From Primulina eburnea (lineage: Eukaryota > Streptophyta > Magnoliopsida > Lamiales > Gesneriaceae), in assembly GCF_022965805.1 (NCBI RefSeq), contig NC_133101.1, forward strand, positions 17,951,054-18,015,053: a DNA stretch of 64,000 nt, read 5' to 3'. The position numbers and the translations under genes are program-made. How positions within the stretch are numbered: the stretch's first letter is position 1; every line of letters begins with the position of its first letter. Below are positions 1-12,157 of this stretch, in pieces. The notes below the pieces were generated by a model that was not told the DNA's origin, did no database searches, and saw only the letters and a list, made by a program, of their open reading frames with translations.

Positions 1-1118
1 TGTGATTCGGATCATTTTTTAGGTCGTACGAGAATTTACGGTGCGATGTGCCAAATTGACTCTCGAAAGAGCGTTTCATGTTTTGGCCTCCATTCACCTA
101 AAATTCGACTTGCATCATTTTAGGAGCATTAATTCATCATTTTAAGCGTATTTTGATCATGACTATACGTTGGTTCTGTGTTGGTTTGGAGTCATGGTTA
201 AATACAAAGTCGTTAGACGCAATTGTCGAATTTCCAAATTTAATTGCATAGTTTACCCAAGAAAAATCTATTGCATATTTTTCATGGCATATTTAAGTCG
301 CAGCGAGCCTGGGAACCATCCACTCCAGTTGGTAAAATAGTTCAGGATATTTCACGATGCCATTAATTATATTACGTGCATAAAATTAGAAAATACTTAT
401 TTTTGAGATTTATGCGATATTGCTTGTGGTCAATTCACTATCATGGGAGCACTATTTTACTCGGTCGCCAGTGACTGATCAGTTCAGTTTGGTACCACCC
501 GATCGCCAGTGACTGGTCAGTTCAGTTTGATACTCCCTCGGTAGCCAGTTACCGATCAGTTCAGTTCAGTGCAGGGGCCACATGCGTAGACCATAATCTC
601 AACAGAAAAATTATTACCAGTTATTTCAGTACAGGGCTCCAAGGAGCAAACATTTTTACTACGATTTTTAATTCAGTCATGCACGTATTATAATTGCTCA
701 GTGCAAGTTATTTTCAGTATTCCTCATGACATGATATTTTATCCCATGCAAATTTTACTATAGTATTTACTCGTTATTTATGATATATGCATGTTGAGTC
801 TTTAGACTCACTAGACTTGATTGTTGTAGGTACCGATGAGGTCAGGACCGAGGGCGATGACCAGTGAGCCAGCTTGGGTCAGCAGTAGTGGCACCCGAGG
901 ACCTCAGTTCAGCATTTATTATTTTATTTCTCAAACATTTTTTCAGTTGATGGATATTCTTAAATTGTTATTTCGCAAAACAAATATTTTCTTCCGCTGC
1001 CATTTTGGATATCAAACTTTGTTTATCGGTTTAATTATGAATGAGGCATTTTAATTATTTAAAAAGAAAATTTTTAATTTTCCGTAAATTTTCAAGCAAG
1101 GATTTCTTGGCCTTCACA
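1..1118 (+). repeat. 3' part of a plus-strand Tekay-like LTR (element P)
   Basis: The reverse complement of this stretch matches the element A 5' LTR around 29628-30765, especially near 830-915 (the GAGGTCAGGACC region) and the last 100 bases. It ends in CA at 1118, where the next base begins sequence of an oppositely oriented LTR. It is truncated by the window edge. The middle (about 456-570) holds three imperfect tandem units of about 45 bases built around CCAGTGACTGxTCAGTTCAG, which I do not see in the LTRs of A, so this is a related but distinct subfamily. A palindrome TGAGTCTTTAGACTCA lies at 795-810. The small open frame at 836-1054 is LTR sequence, not a gene. Confidence 0.75.
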
Positions 1119-3298
1119 ATAATGCTCCTAAAAATTGTAAAACTCAAAATTTGATGAATGGAGGCCAAAAACTTGAAACGCTCTTTCGAGAGTCACTTTG
1201 GCACTTTGCACCGTAAATTCTCGTACGACCTCTAAACTTAACCGAATCACAAACGTCCAAAAATATGACCTTAATAACTTGATGAGGTACTTTCCAGTCC
1301 AAGTCCATAGGCTAAAAGCCAACCAAGAACTCAAACGAGCCTCTGAACCGAAGCACAAAGTTGCTGTCAAAAATTACAGCAGCAGCTGTTGCGCTTCCTT
1401 GCATCGTTTGCAAGGCTAATGGCCATTGGGGCTTGAACCACCAACCAGAGCCTCTTCCCAACATCCTAAGGTGTGGTCTGAACCATAGCTAAGGGCCTTA
1501 GGCCAACCACAAATCAACCCAACACCTACGACAAATATGAAGTTCCACTCGAGACGCCATTGAGCACGCGTGGGGGTGTTGCTTGTTTTGCTGTCAAATG
1601 AAGGATCCAATGGTTATGAGGTTAACCATGGTCCATGCTAGACATGCTAAGGTGTTTTATGAGTCATGGCTAAGGGCTAGAAGCCAACCACAACCCACTT
1701 GACACCATAATTTCAAAACCCAACATACTCAACAAAACCAGAAATTTAAAAACCGATGGGGCGCTGTTATTGTTAGTTTTAAAAACCAAGGGGAACATGA
1801 ACCAAGCCATGAAAGGGCATCTTGGTCACGTCCTAGACATGCCACAGAGGTATTCTAACCATGGCTACAGCCCATAGGGCAGCCATTATCGGAATCTTCA
1901 CCTTAGACAATAAACATGCAAATCGAGACACAAAAATGACATGATGGGGAGTTGCTGTCAAAACGTGTTGCAATGGGGGTGGGGGAAGGGGATGAAACTA
2001 ATGGAATACCACCTTCCTATCACCCCCAGTAACATGATCATAAGCAGCCTTGAATGCCTGGAACGAGCCACACCCTGAAATCATCAAAAACATTCAAACC
2101 GTGAAGGCACAAAGAAGAGAGCCGAAAAATCTGCACATATTTTCGAAAATTGCTTGATATAAATTTCGGTTTTTGCTATACAAATCATGCATATGTGATG
2201 TTTAAAATACCTATATGGCTTGATTAAATAGAAATGAAGGATATAGACATGCCTTGGATTTGTTTTGAAAAGAAAACAATCGAATACGACGACGCGACGC
2301 GGCGGAGACGGAGTTGCTTTGCTTCTTGTTTTTCTCTCTTGTTTTCTCCCTAGATATTCTCGATTTTTCTCTCTGAAATGCTCTGGAATTTTAAAGAAAT
2401 GGAGAGGAAAATGTCTAGGGAAGAGAATGGGAAGTTTGCAAGATAAAAGGGAATTAAATGGCAAGATCAAATCTTGCTTTCCTTGAATTTGCTAGGTAAA
2501 GAAATGGTTTGATATCATAAGATTTTTAGAGGGATAATTGAGGTGTGCATGGCCGATTCCTAGTCTAGGTACAAGGTAGAAAATTGCTTAATTGTTTACT
2601 TGTTTAATTGTTGGTGATTAAAAGGTGGGGGAAATTATCTACCAATAAAAGATTAAGGAAATGAATCACATGGTGAGTTGTCAAATATTTTTAAAGCTAA
2701 AAAGGAGGTGGTCGAAAATTTGATAGATAAATGGGGGAAGAATATTGCTTAATTTATCATTTTTGTTGAATTAAATTGAAGGAATTAATCATACCAAGAA
2801 AAGGATTAAGGAATGAATCAAATGGTGAGTTGCCAAATCAATAACAAATCTTTTACTAGGTGGCCGAATTCTTCTTGATAAAGGAGGGAAAATATAGCTT
2901 AAATATTGTATTTTAATTCTTTAGAGTTTTATCTACCTATTAAATATTTTAGTGAATTAATAAATTAATTATTGAACCTAAAAGAACTTATTTACTACTT
3001 AATTACCTCAAATTACTTAAATAATTCCTTAAACTTTCTTTCTTCATTAAAATAACTTATTATTTATCTTAAATAAATTCTAGGAATTTTTTCTAAATAT
3101 TAAGTTTTATCTCAATACTCTAACTCCAGTCCGGCCTCACTTATTTAACTGAAAAGATAAAACTAAACTTATGAGATTTAAAATAAATAATCATGACTAA
3201 CAACTTTAAAATACTTTAAATAATAAAGAAATCATTTTTAATTTCAATACTAGAAATTATGCATGGCTTATACGTAGTCTGATTTAACGGGTTCTAGA
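1119..3298 (-). repeat. 3' LTR of element A (partial)
   Basis: This aligns in the same orientation with 30629-32790 of the 5' LTR, with substitutions and small indels throughout. It starts on the minus strand with TCTAGAACCC, where the other LTR has TGTAGAACCC, so the terminal dinucleotide is mutated. About 1 kb corresponding to the LTR 3' end (29628-30628 in the other copy) is missing here and replaced by the oppositely oriented LTR at 1-1118. Small open frames at 1128-1370, 1416-1610, 2084-2470 and 2265-2486 recur in both LTR copies and show no coding features. Confidence 0.85.
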
Positions 3299-3317
3299 AC
3301 TCTCCCCCCCTTAAAAG
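3299..3317 (-). other. Polypurine tract of element A
   Basis: On the minus strand the sequence immediately upstream of the 3' LTR reads CTTTTAAGGGGGGGAGAGT. This is the expected primer site for plus-strand DNA synthesis and matches the polypurine tract of element C in form. Confidence 0.8.
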
Positions 3318-3334
3318 AAATTTTGTCTTCGAAA

Positions 3335-4863
3335 TTAAAACTTACCGAATAACTCGGGATACCGACTCCTCATCTCTGGCTCAGATTCCCATGTAGCTTC
3401 CTCCTCGGAATGATTAAGCCATTTGACTTTCACTAGCTTGACCAGTTTGTTCCAAAGCTTCTTCTCCTGTCTGTCTAAGATCTGCACTGGTCTCTCTTCG
3501 TAAGACAGGTTCGGAGTAAGCTGCAACGGTTCAAAATTCAGGACATGCGAAGAATTTGCCATATACTCTCATCATAGAGACATGGAACACATTGTGTACT
3601 TCGGCCAGATTCGACGGAAGAGCAACACGATAAGCTAACATCCCAACCCTGTCGATGATCTCAAATGGTCCGATGAATCTCGGACTGAGCTTCCCTTTCT
3701 TCCCAAATCGCATGACACATTTCTTAGGTGCCATCTTCACAAAAACATGGTCGTCGACGGCAAACTCTATATCTCTCCTCCTCTGATCCGCATAACTCTT
3801 CTGTCGACTCTGAGCAGTCCTCATCCTATCACGGATTTTGACTACTGCATCGGCAGCCTGCTGAATAATCTCCGGACCCAACTCTGATCTCTCCCCTACT
3901 TCATCCCAATGAATAGGAGATCTACACTTACGGCCATACAGTGTTTCATATGGAGCCATACCTATAGGCGACTGAAAACTGTTGTTGTAGGTTAACTCTA
4001 CCAACGTCAACTTCGACTCCCAACTTCCTGAGAAATCGATAACACAAGCACGTAGAAGATCCTCCAAAATCTGGATAACTCTCTCTGACTGACCATCTGT
4101 CTGAGGATGGAAAGTTGTGCTAAACAACAACTTCGTACCCATCGTCGAATGCAAACCAAAAAGAGGAAGTGAATGTAGGGTCTCTGTCCGATACTATAGA
4201 AACAAGAATACCATGAAGTCGGACTATCTCCCGGATATACAACTCTGCATACTGAATCATGGTGAAAGTCGTCTTAATAGGCAAGAAGTGCGCTGATTTG
4301 GTAAGACGATCAACAATCACCCAGATAGCATTGGATCCTCTGACTGACTTCGGCAAACCGACCACGAAGTCCATAGTAACATTCTCCCACTTCCACTTGG
4401 GAATAGGAAGAGGCTTGAGCATACCTGCTGGTCTCTAATGCTCTGCTTTCACAAGTTGCCATGTCAGACACTCGGAAACAAAACGTTTGATGTCCTTCTT
4501 CATTCCAGGCCACCAATACAACAACTGCAGATCTTTGTACATCTTCGTACTCCCAGGGTGAATAGAGTACGGCGACATATGGGCCTCTGAGAGAATATCT
4601 GCTCGAATAGAACCACTGCTAGGAACCCACATCCTGTCTCAATATCTCACTATACCGTCGCTAACTGTATACAAGATACTGCCCTTGGCCTCATCTCTCA
4701 ACTTCAACTTTGCCAACTGCTTATCTGCTGGCTGACCGCTGCAAATACGGTCCAGAAGGGAAGACTGAATCGTCAAAGTAGATATACGGGGAACTCTACC
4801 TCGAGGATAAGTCTATAGATCAAACCTGTGCATCTCAGACTGAAGAGGCCTCGAAATCGCTAG
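3335..4863 (-). pseudogene. Element A integrase with chromodomain-like tail (broken)
   Basis: Minus-strand frames give, in order, the H2C2 zinc-binding region (4632-4435), the DDE core (4422-3531) and a C-terminal tail (3562-3335). The core shows the first Asp in MDFVVGLP, the second in SDRDPTFTS and the Glu in SERVIQILEDLL. The tail has VKVKWLNHSEEEATWE and RSRYPELFGK, typical of plant chromovirus tails. Lesions include stops upstream of 4632 and between the zinc and core regions, frameshifts near 4140 and 3550, and replacement of the second CxxC cysteine by Trp (ECLTW). The gene is separated from its RNase H by the insertion of B. It would integrate cDNA in a live element but cannot be made intact here. 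Confidence 0.85.
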
Positions 4864-4868
4864 ATGAG

Positions 4869-6446
4869 TGATAAACATAAAATTTGTACATTAATTAAAT
4901 GTTTTATAATATAAATTTATAGTTTTTATTTTATTAAATGTTTTAATATTATATGTTTTATAATAAATTGTATAAAAAATAAGTTGTTGTGTAATTATAA
5001 GTTTTCACTATTTTTACAGGTTCGATAAAACAAGAATAACATTGGCGTTGCAAATGGGATTAAGATGATTCTTGGACCTGTAGAAAGTTGATGATAATAT
5101 CTACAATATTGATGAAGAGCATGAGATAAAAATCCTCTCACAATTGGGATCAAATTAAGCAACAAATAAAGTTACCGAAGGAATGGCAGTTTTACCATGC
5201 TCTAGTATTTTCATCATATCTCTCAAATTACTTGGTCAAATAATCTGAAAAAAATACCACAACTAGACAACTCAATTATCCACATGTTTCTTTTTATGTG
5301 AAGAAGCAAATTCGGAGAAGAAGATTTTCAAAAGTGATGTGTAAAATAATATAATATCTTGGAACACCAATGAAGACTTATGTATAAAAAAATAATATTT
5401 TATTTTTGGTTGTCTCCCCAAACTTGGCTATAAATAGGGGTGCATTGTAATGTATTGAGATATCCCTCATTCTATGAACAAATATTTGAGTTTATAATAT
5501 TTCTCTCTATATTTTCTCTTTATTTCTTCATTTAAATACAATTAGCATGTTAATTTCATATTCAAAGTTTTACACTTTGAATAATAAATAGCTAACTTCC
5601 TAAAGTTGAGATGATAAGGTAAAACTCTTGGCATGATAATAAGGTTATTAAAAGGTAAGAATCTATGTTTTATATTATTTAATCATTATTTATTGTTTAT
5701 GTTATATTTATTTCTTTAAGCATTTTTATACCCTACTTATAAGTGGGAGTTTTGATTTATTGTTGCTATATGTTACACTAAATTCTTGGAACCATTTAAA
5801 TGTTAGTTTGGTATTACCAACCATTTAAAGTGGATGCCTTGATTTATTATATATAAATATATTATAATATTAAATTCTTGGAACCATTTAAATGTTAGTT
5901 TGGTTTTACCAACCATTTAACTTGGATTCCTTGATTTATTATATATGAATATATTATAGTGTTAATTTATTGGTACCATTTAAATGTTTGTTTGGTTTTA
6001 CCAACCATTTAAAGTGGGAACCTCGATTTAGTGTTTACAAATATATATAGCACAATAAATACTTGACCACATTTATAAGTTTGTGTTTATACTATATACT
6101 TATAAGATAATAATATATAACATAATATAAATATGATTATTTAATATATTGGAACCATTTTATTAAGTGGATTTCAATATTGTTCGTTAATGTTAACTTT
6201 ATTAAAATACCAAGAGTGGATCCTTTAATCTCAACTATTTAAATTAAAATTTGAACAATTAAAATTTATCCATTAAAGATTCAAACAATTAAAAATTAAA
6301 AAGAAACAAAAACAAAAACAAAATAAAAAGATATTGTAGTGGACTTGTAATTACCTTAGCTTCCCTGTGGATACGATATCGGACTCACCGAATATATTAC
6401 TTGTGGACAACCTGCTCTTGGGAGTGCAACAATCAAAGTGAAAACA
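4869..6446 (+). repeat. 5' LTR of element B
   Basis: The LTR begins TGATAAACAT and ends GAAAACA, pairing with 24737-26285. It contains CTATAAATAG at about 5430-5439, a plausible TATA box for the element promoter, in sequence shared by both LTRs. It also contains three tandem units of about 93 bases (5781 to about 6040), each with AACCATTTAAATG facing CCAACCATTTAA, so each unit could fold into a hairpin. Confidence 0.92.
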
Positions 6447-6452
6447 AGTTTT

Positions 6453-6470
6453 TGGCGCCGTTGCCAGGGA
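6453..6470 (+). other. tRNA-Asp primer binding site of element B
   Basis: TGGCGCCGTTGCCAGGGA lies six bases after the LTR. It is complementary, with about one mismatch, to the 3' end of plant tRNA-Asp, the usual Athila minus-strand primer. Confidence 0.88.
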
Positions 6471-6644
6471 AGTATAATTTAATTTCAAGTCTATTTAATT
6501 TTATTTATATTTTATTTTTCTTTCTTTGAATTTTTATTGCTTTTGTGTGTTTTTCTTCTTTTCTTTTGCATTTGCAAGAGCATTATTTGGTCACGTACAC
6601 TTAGTGGTCGACTCATTCGAAATAACCCTTTATTTTCACAAAAC

Positions 6645-8410
6645 ATGGCGGAAGAACCCATCCAAGAAAATGAAGATGAAATTCAATCTCAACATGATCA
6701 TGATAGGCGAAGAACACTTAGAGATCACATGAATCCTACACGTACTAGTGCACGTTCATGTCTAGTTTTTCCCCCTAATGCATCTCATTTCAATTTTAAG
6801 CCTGGTATTATCCAACTTTTACCCAACTTTCATGGCTTAGATTCTGAAAATTCATACATGCATTTACGAGAATTTGAAGAAGTATGCAACACATATAATG
6901 ATCTAAATTGTAGCATGAACACCATTCGACTTAAGCTTTTTCCTTTTTCTTTAAAAGATAAAGCTAAAACTTGGTTACAAAATCTTAGATCGGGATCCAT
7001 TCGAACTTGGGATGAATTGCAACAACAATTTTTTTAAAAAAATTTTCCATCTCATAGAACAAATTCTATCAAAAGGCAAATCATCACTTTCATTCAAAAA
7101 CAAGGAGAAACTTTTTATCAGTGTTGGGATAGACATAAAGAATTGCTTAATCTTTGTCCTCATCATGGTTTTGAAATTTGGAGAGTTGTTTCTCAATTTT
7201 ATGAAGGTTTAACACCCAAAGATAGGCAAATGGTCGAATTTATGTGTAATGGAACATTTGAAGATAAAGATCCAAACGAGGCAATTGAGTATCTCGATTC
7301 ATTAGCTGAAAATGCTCAAAATTGGGACACGATAGGTACAATTGAACCATCGAACAATATTCAATCTCCCACATCTAGTGGAGGTATGTACACTCTCAAG
7401 GATGAACATGATCTTCAAGCCAGATTTACCTCTTTGGCAAGAAAAGTTGAGGCACTTGAATTGAAAAAAATGGTCAATTAAAATCTGTTCAAGAAATTGC
7501 ATGTCACATCTGTGATACAAGTGATCATTCTACAAAAGATTGCCCCACTTTGCCTTCTTTTAAAGAATGTCTCCATGAACAAGCCAATGTTTTAAACAAT
7601 TTCAAAAGGCCAAATTTTGAACCATTTTCTCAAAGTTACAATTCAGGTTGGCGAAATCATCCAAATTTTAGTTGGAGGAATGATAATGCTGCACAATTTT
7701 CACAACCACATTTCCAAAATCAACAAAATTTTCAAAATTATGCACCTTATGTTCCTCCACCTAAAAGGAATTTGGAAGATATATTGAATTCTTTCATTGA
7801 AAAGCAAGAGTCTATCAATACTCAAACTGCTCAAACCATGACAGATTTGAAAGATACTCTTGCTAAATTTGCATCTGCCCTTAATGTTCATGAAAAAGGT
7901 AAATTTCCTTCACAACCACAGCCTAATCCCAAGGATCATCATTCACAAACTGGAACTTCTGGAACTCAATCGATGGATCAGGTAAAATCTATTATTACCC
8001 TTCGCAGTGGTAAGGTTGTGGAAAAATCCATTCTTGAACCTTGTGAAGATGATGATAAATCAATTCCAAAGGGTAAGGAAGTGGAACCCATAACTTGCGA
8101 AGAGGAGGATCAACAGATAGTGCCACCACCATTCCCTCATGCATTAAAAAATACAGAAAAATCAAATTTGAATTCTGATATATATGATATTTTTAAACAA
8201 GTAAAAGTTAATATTCCTTTATTAGATGCAATAAAGCAGGTACCATCATATGCCAAATTTTTAAAAGACTTGTGCACTGTGAAAAGAAAATTGAATGTGA
8301 AAAAGAAAGCATTTTTAGCCGAACAAGTAAGTGCAATCATTCAAAATAATAATGCTTTGAAATACAAAGACCCAGGTTGTCCTACTATTTCTTGTATTAT
8401 TGGAAAATGA
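6645..8410 (+). pseudogene. Element B gag (broken)
   Basis: The start is the ATG of MAEEPIQENEDE, in an AAACATGG context. The Athila capsid signature FPFSLKDKAKTWLQNL is at about 6940-6990. The frame is interrupted by an in-frame TAA at 7035-7037, after which the same frame continues through the HKELLNLCPHHGFE region. A frameshift follows in an A-run near 7465. The zinc knuckle CHICDTSDHSTKDC (CX2CX4HX4C) is at about 7499-7540 in the shifted frame, followed by YNSGWRNHPNFSW and the late-Gag signature ITLRSGKVV. An in-frame TGA at 8408-8410 then separates it from protease. This would be the structural and nucleic-acid-binding protein of the particle. Confidence 0.9.
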
Positions 8411-10510
8411 AAAGTTAAAAAAGAATTGCTTGACCTTGGAGCTAGTGCGAATTTACTTCCATATTCAGTTTATCTAGAACTCAATCTAGGCGAGTTAAAA
8501 CCTACTTCGGTAACACTTTTACTTGCTGATAGATCTGTTAAAGTGCCAAGAGGTATGGTAGAAGACGTGTTGGTCGAAGTTGATAACTTTGTATATCCTA
8601 TCGATTTCATAGTTTTAGATACACAACCTATTGAAGCTTGTAATGAAATTCCTGTAATTTTAGGTCGTCCATTTTTAGCAACTTCTTATGCTCTTATAAA
8701 TTGCAGGAATGGAATAATGAAGTTGTCATTTGGTAACATGACTTTGGAGCATAATCTGTTTAATCTTTGTAAGCAACCACATGACAAAGGAGATGAAAGT
8801 GAAGATGAAAATCTTATTGAAACTCTTGTGGAAGAAAACATTCAAGAATGGAGTACTCGTGATCAATTAGATATTTGTTCAATTGATACTGTTAAAGAAA
8901 AAATTGAAACTGATCTTGATGATTTTATTAGGTATCACCCGTTACCAGGATCAGAAAAAGAATTTGAGGCGAAATATGAGAACAAAGACGAACCACCAAT
9001 ATTGGAGTTAAAACCCTTGCCAGAAGAATTGAAGTATGCATTTCTTGGAGAAGATGAAACATATCCGGTGGTAATTTCTTCTAAACTATCAAGTAATCAA
9101 GAATATAAATTAGTTGATATGCTTAAAAGACATAAAAATGCAATTGGTTGGACACTAAAAGATCTTAAGGGCATTAATCCACTAATTTGCACTCACAAAA
9201 TTCACTTAGAAGAAAATGCTAAAACATCTCAACAACCACAAAGAATATTAAATCCACACATGAAAGATGTTGTGAAAACTCAAGTTCTCAAACTACTTGA
9301 TGTTGGAATTATCTACCCTATTTCTGATAGTAAGTGGGTAAGCCCAACACAAGTAGTTCCAAAAAAATCTGGCATGACAGTGATAAAAAATGAAAAAGGT
9401 GAATTGTTAACAAGTCGAGTCCCATCTAGTTGGCGGATGTGTATTGATTATAGAAAATTAAATGATGCCACTAGAAAAGATCATTTTCCATTACCATTTT
9501 TGATCAAATTTGAGAAAGAGTAGCATGTCATTCCTACTACTGTTTTCTTGACGGATATTCAGGATATTTTCAAATTCCCATTGCACTCGAAGATCAAGAA
9601 AAAACTACATTCACATGTCCTTTTGGAACATTTGCATTCAGAAGGATGCCACTTGGTTTATACAATGCCCCAGCAATATTTCAAAGATGTATGCTAATCA
9701 TTTTTTGCGACATGGTTGAAAACTGTTTGGAGATTTTCATGGATGATTTAACTGTTTTTGGGAGTACATTTGATAATTGTCTTGAAAATTTTGAAAAAGT
9801 TTTAAAAAGATGTGAGGAAAAAGGTCTTATTTTAAATTGGGAAAAATGTCATTACATGATTACTTCTGGAATTGTTTTGGGACATATTGTGTCATCTCAT
9901 GGAATTGAAGTTGATAAAGCAAAAGTTGATGTCATTGCCAATTTACCCCCTCCAAAAACCATTAAATAAATTCGCTCATTTTTGGGACATGCTGGATTTT
10001 ATAGGAGGTTTATAAAGGATTTTAGTTTAATCTCTAAACCCATTTGTAACCTCTTAACAAAAGACAGTGAATTTGAGTGGACTCAAGAATGTCAAAATGC
10101 TTTTGATAAAATCATTTGACATTTAACATCAGCTCCTATCATGCAACCTCCTGATTGGTCTTTACCATTTGAAATCATGTGCGATGCGAGTGATTATGCA
10201 GTCGGTGGAGTATTGGGTCAAAGAAGAAACGGTAAGCCTTATGTGATATATTATGCAAGTAGAACTTTAAACAATGCTCAAATGAATTATTCCACAACTG
10301 AAAAAGAACTACTTGTTGTAATATTTGCATTAGATAAATTTCGTTATTATTTGATTGGATCAACAACTATTGTGTTTACTGATCATTCTGCTATTAGATA
10401 TTTGTTGACCAAACAGGATGCAAAGCCACGACTGATACGATGGATTTTGTTGCTCCAAGAATTTGACATTGTAATCAAAGATAAAAAAAAAAGGAACCGA
10501 GAATGTCGTA
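8411..10510 (+). pseudogene. Element B protease, reverse transcriptase and RNase H (broken)
   Basis: The aspartic protease motif LLDLGASANLLP is at about 8426-8461. RT begins around 9190 and shows [20 protein letters not shown], then a frameshift near 9500, then [13 protein letters not shown] and the catalytic FMDDLTVFG (about 9737-9763). In-frame stops are TAA at 9967-9969 and TGA at 10118-10120. RNase H shows [18 protein letters not shown] and [11 protein letters not shown], ending in a frameshift in the A-run near 10485. Each lesion is a single stop or shift in otherwise well-preserved sequence, so the gene decayed in place. The MDD-type RT and DLGA protease fit Athila. Confidence 0.9.
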
Positions 10511-11893
10511 GCTGATCATTTATCGAGACTAGCAACAAGATCATCTTGTGAAATGGCACCAATTGATGATAATTTTCCTGATGAACAGTTATTTTCAGTA
10601 ACTACTATACCTTGGTTTACTAACATAGTAAATTTTCTTGTGACAGGAAAAATGCCACCGCAAAGGAGTTCCCAAGATAAAAGAAAATTTCTGAATGAGG
10701 TAAAAAACTTTTATTGGGATGATCCGTATCTATTCAAGTATTGTCCAGATCAAATTTTTCGACGTTGCATACCCGACAATAAGGTTAGTAGTGTCATTAA
10801 ATTTTGTCATTCAGACGCATGCGGAGGACATTTTTCTTCAAAGAAAACAGCTGCAAAAATCCTGCTGTGTGGATTTTATTGGCACACTTTGTTTAAAGAC
10901 ACCCAAGAAATTAGCAAGATCTGTGAAAATTGTCAAAAATTGGGTGCAATTTCAAAAAGAAACATGATGTCTTTGAATCCTATCATTAAAATTGAAATCT
11001 TTGGCTGTTGGGGAATTGATTTTATGAGACCTTTTCCACTGTCGTTTGGATACTTGTATATTTTAGTTGCAGTTGATTATGTTTCCAAATGGATAGAGGC
11101 AATTCCATGTCGAACAAATGATCATAAAATCGTCATCAAATTTTTGAAAGAAAATATTTTTAGTAGATTTGGAATTCCTCGAGCCATGATAAGTGATGGG
11201 GGAACTCACTTTGTTAATAAACCATTTGCTTCATTAATGAAAAAATATGGTATTACTCACAAAGTAACTACTCCTTATCATCCTCAAACAAATGGACAAG
11301 TTGAATTAGCTAATAGGGAGATAAAGCAAATTTTGGAAAAAACTGTTAACTCAAATAGAAAAAATTGGTCTCTGCTACTTAATGATGAACTTTGGGCATA
11401 TCAAACAGCTTTTAAAACACCATTGAATATGTCTCCCTATAGGTTGGTTTATGGAAAACATTGTCATTTGCCTGTGGAATTGGAACATAAAGCTTATTGG
11501 GAGATCAAAACTTTTAATTCAAGCATGGATGAGGCCAGCAAATTGCTTAAATTGCAACTTAATGAACTTGATGAACTCAGAAATGACGCGTATGAGAATT
11601 CAAGGATTTATAAAGCAAAAATCAAATCATTTCATGATAAAACAATTTTTAGAAAATATTTTGAGATTGGTAAAAAAGTTTTGCTTTATAATTCTCGACT
11701 TCACATATTCCTAGGAAAATTACGATCAAGATGGACAGGCCCATATATTGTAAAACATGTGTATCCTTATGGAGTTGTGGAAATTGAAAATCCTAAAAAT
11801 GGTGATGTTTTTAAAGTAAATGGACAAAGGCTTAAACCATTTTTAGAAAATGAAATCTTTAAAGAAGAGTTTATTTCCCTTTCCGATCCTTGA
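10511..11893 (+). CDS. Element B integrase region (open frame)
   Basis: The frame is open from about 10494 to the TGA at 11891, with a first internal ATG at 10553. It carries the H2C2 zinc region ([19 protein letters not shown] through CENCQKLG) and the DDE core: Asp in GIDFMRPFP, Asp in ISDGGTHF and Glu in [10 protein letters not shown]. Tail motifs are [19 protein letters not shown] and the C-terminal [19 protein letters not shown]. It belongs to the polyprotein and has no independent start, because an upstream frameshift near 10485 separates it from RNase H. The catalytic residues are intact, but M-R-P replaces the usual M-G-P after the first Asp. Confidence 0.85.
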   Translation, partial: ADHLSRLATRSSCEMAPIDDNFPDEQLFSVTTIPWFTNIVNFLVTGKMPPQRSSQDKRKFLNEVKNFYWDDPYLFKYCPDQIFRRCIPDNKVSSVIKFCHSDACGGHFSSKKTAAKILLCGFYWHTLFKDTQEISKICENCQKLGAISKRNMMSLNPIIKIEIFGCWGIDFMRPFPLSFGYLYILVAVDYVSKWIEAIPCRTNDHKIVIKFLKENIFSRFGIPRAMISDGGTHFVNKPFASLMKKYGITHKVTTPYHPQTNGQVELANREIKQILEKTVNSNRKNWSLLLNDELWAYQTAFKTPLNMSPYRLVYGKHCHLPVELEHKAYWEIKTFNSSMDEASKLLKLQLNELDELRNDAYENSRIYKAKIKSFHDKTIFRKYFEIGKKVLLYNSRLHIFLGKLRSRWTGPYIVKHVYPYGVVEIENPKNGDVFKVNGQRLKPFLENEIFKEEFISLSDP

Positions 11894-12157
11894 TTTTTTG
11901 TGTTGAATTTAATTTTGTTTGTTTTTATTTCAGGTTTCCTTAATCTTTTTATTTTCCCGGTTAAATGGCGGATAACGGTACTCCGTGGCTCTCATAGTCG
12001 GTTTAATCAGTTTCCCACAATTGCTGATACAAAAATAAATAAAAAAATTCATTTCTTTTCTTTTCAAAATGGATGAAATTCTCTCAAAAATTTGTAAATA
12101 TTTCCCCCTGTTTCTGAAAATGTTCTAAAAAAAATTTATGCAGGAAGGTGTGAAAGA
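11894..12157 (+). other. Spacer between element B integrase and the cysteine-rich frame
   Basis: This is a T-rich spacer. Two acceptor-like pyrimidine-AG sites are visible: TTTTTATTTCAG ending near 11933 and TTTATGCAG ending near 12143. Athila env-like genes are thought to be expressed from spliced RNA, so these are candidate acceptors for a subgenomic message; that is inference. An ATG at 12069 is in a different frame from the following open frame and stops at 12126-12128. Confidence 0.4.

Noticed and set aside
7143..7481. Separate small gene downstream of B gag
   Set aside because: It is in the same frame as B gag after the in-frame TAA at 7035 and is part of Gag.
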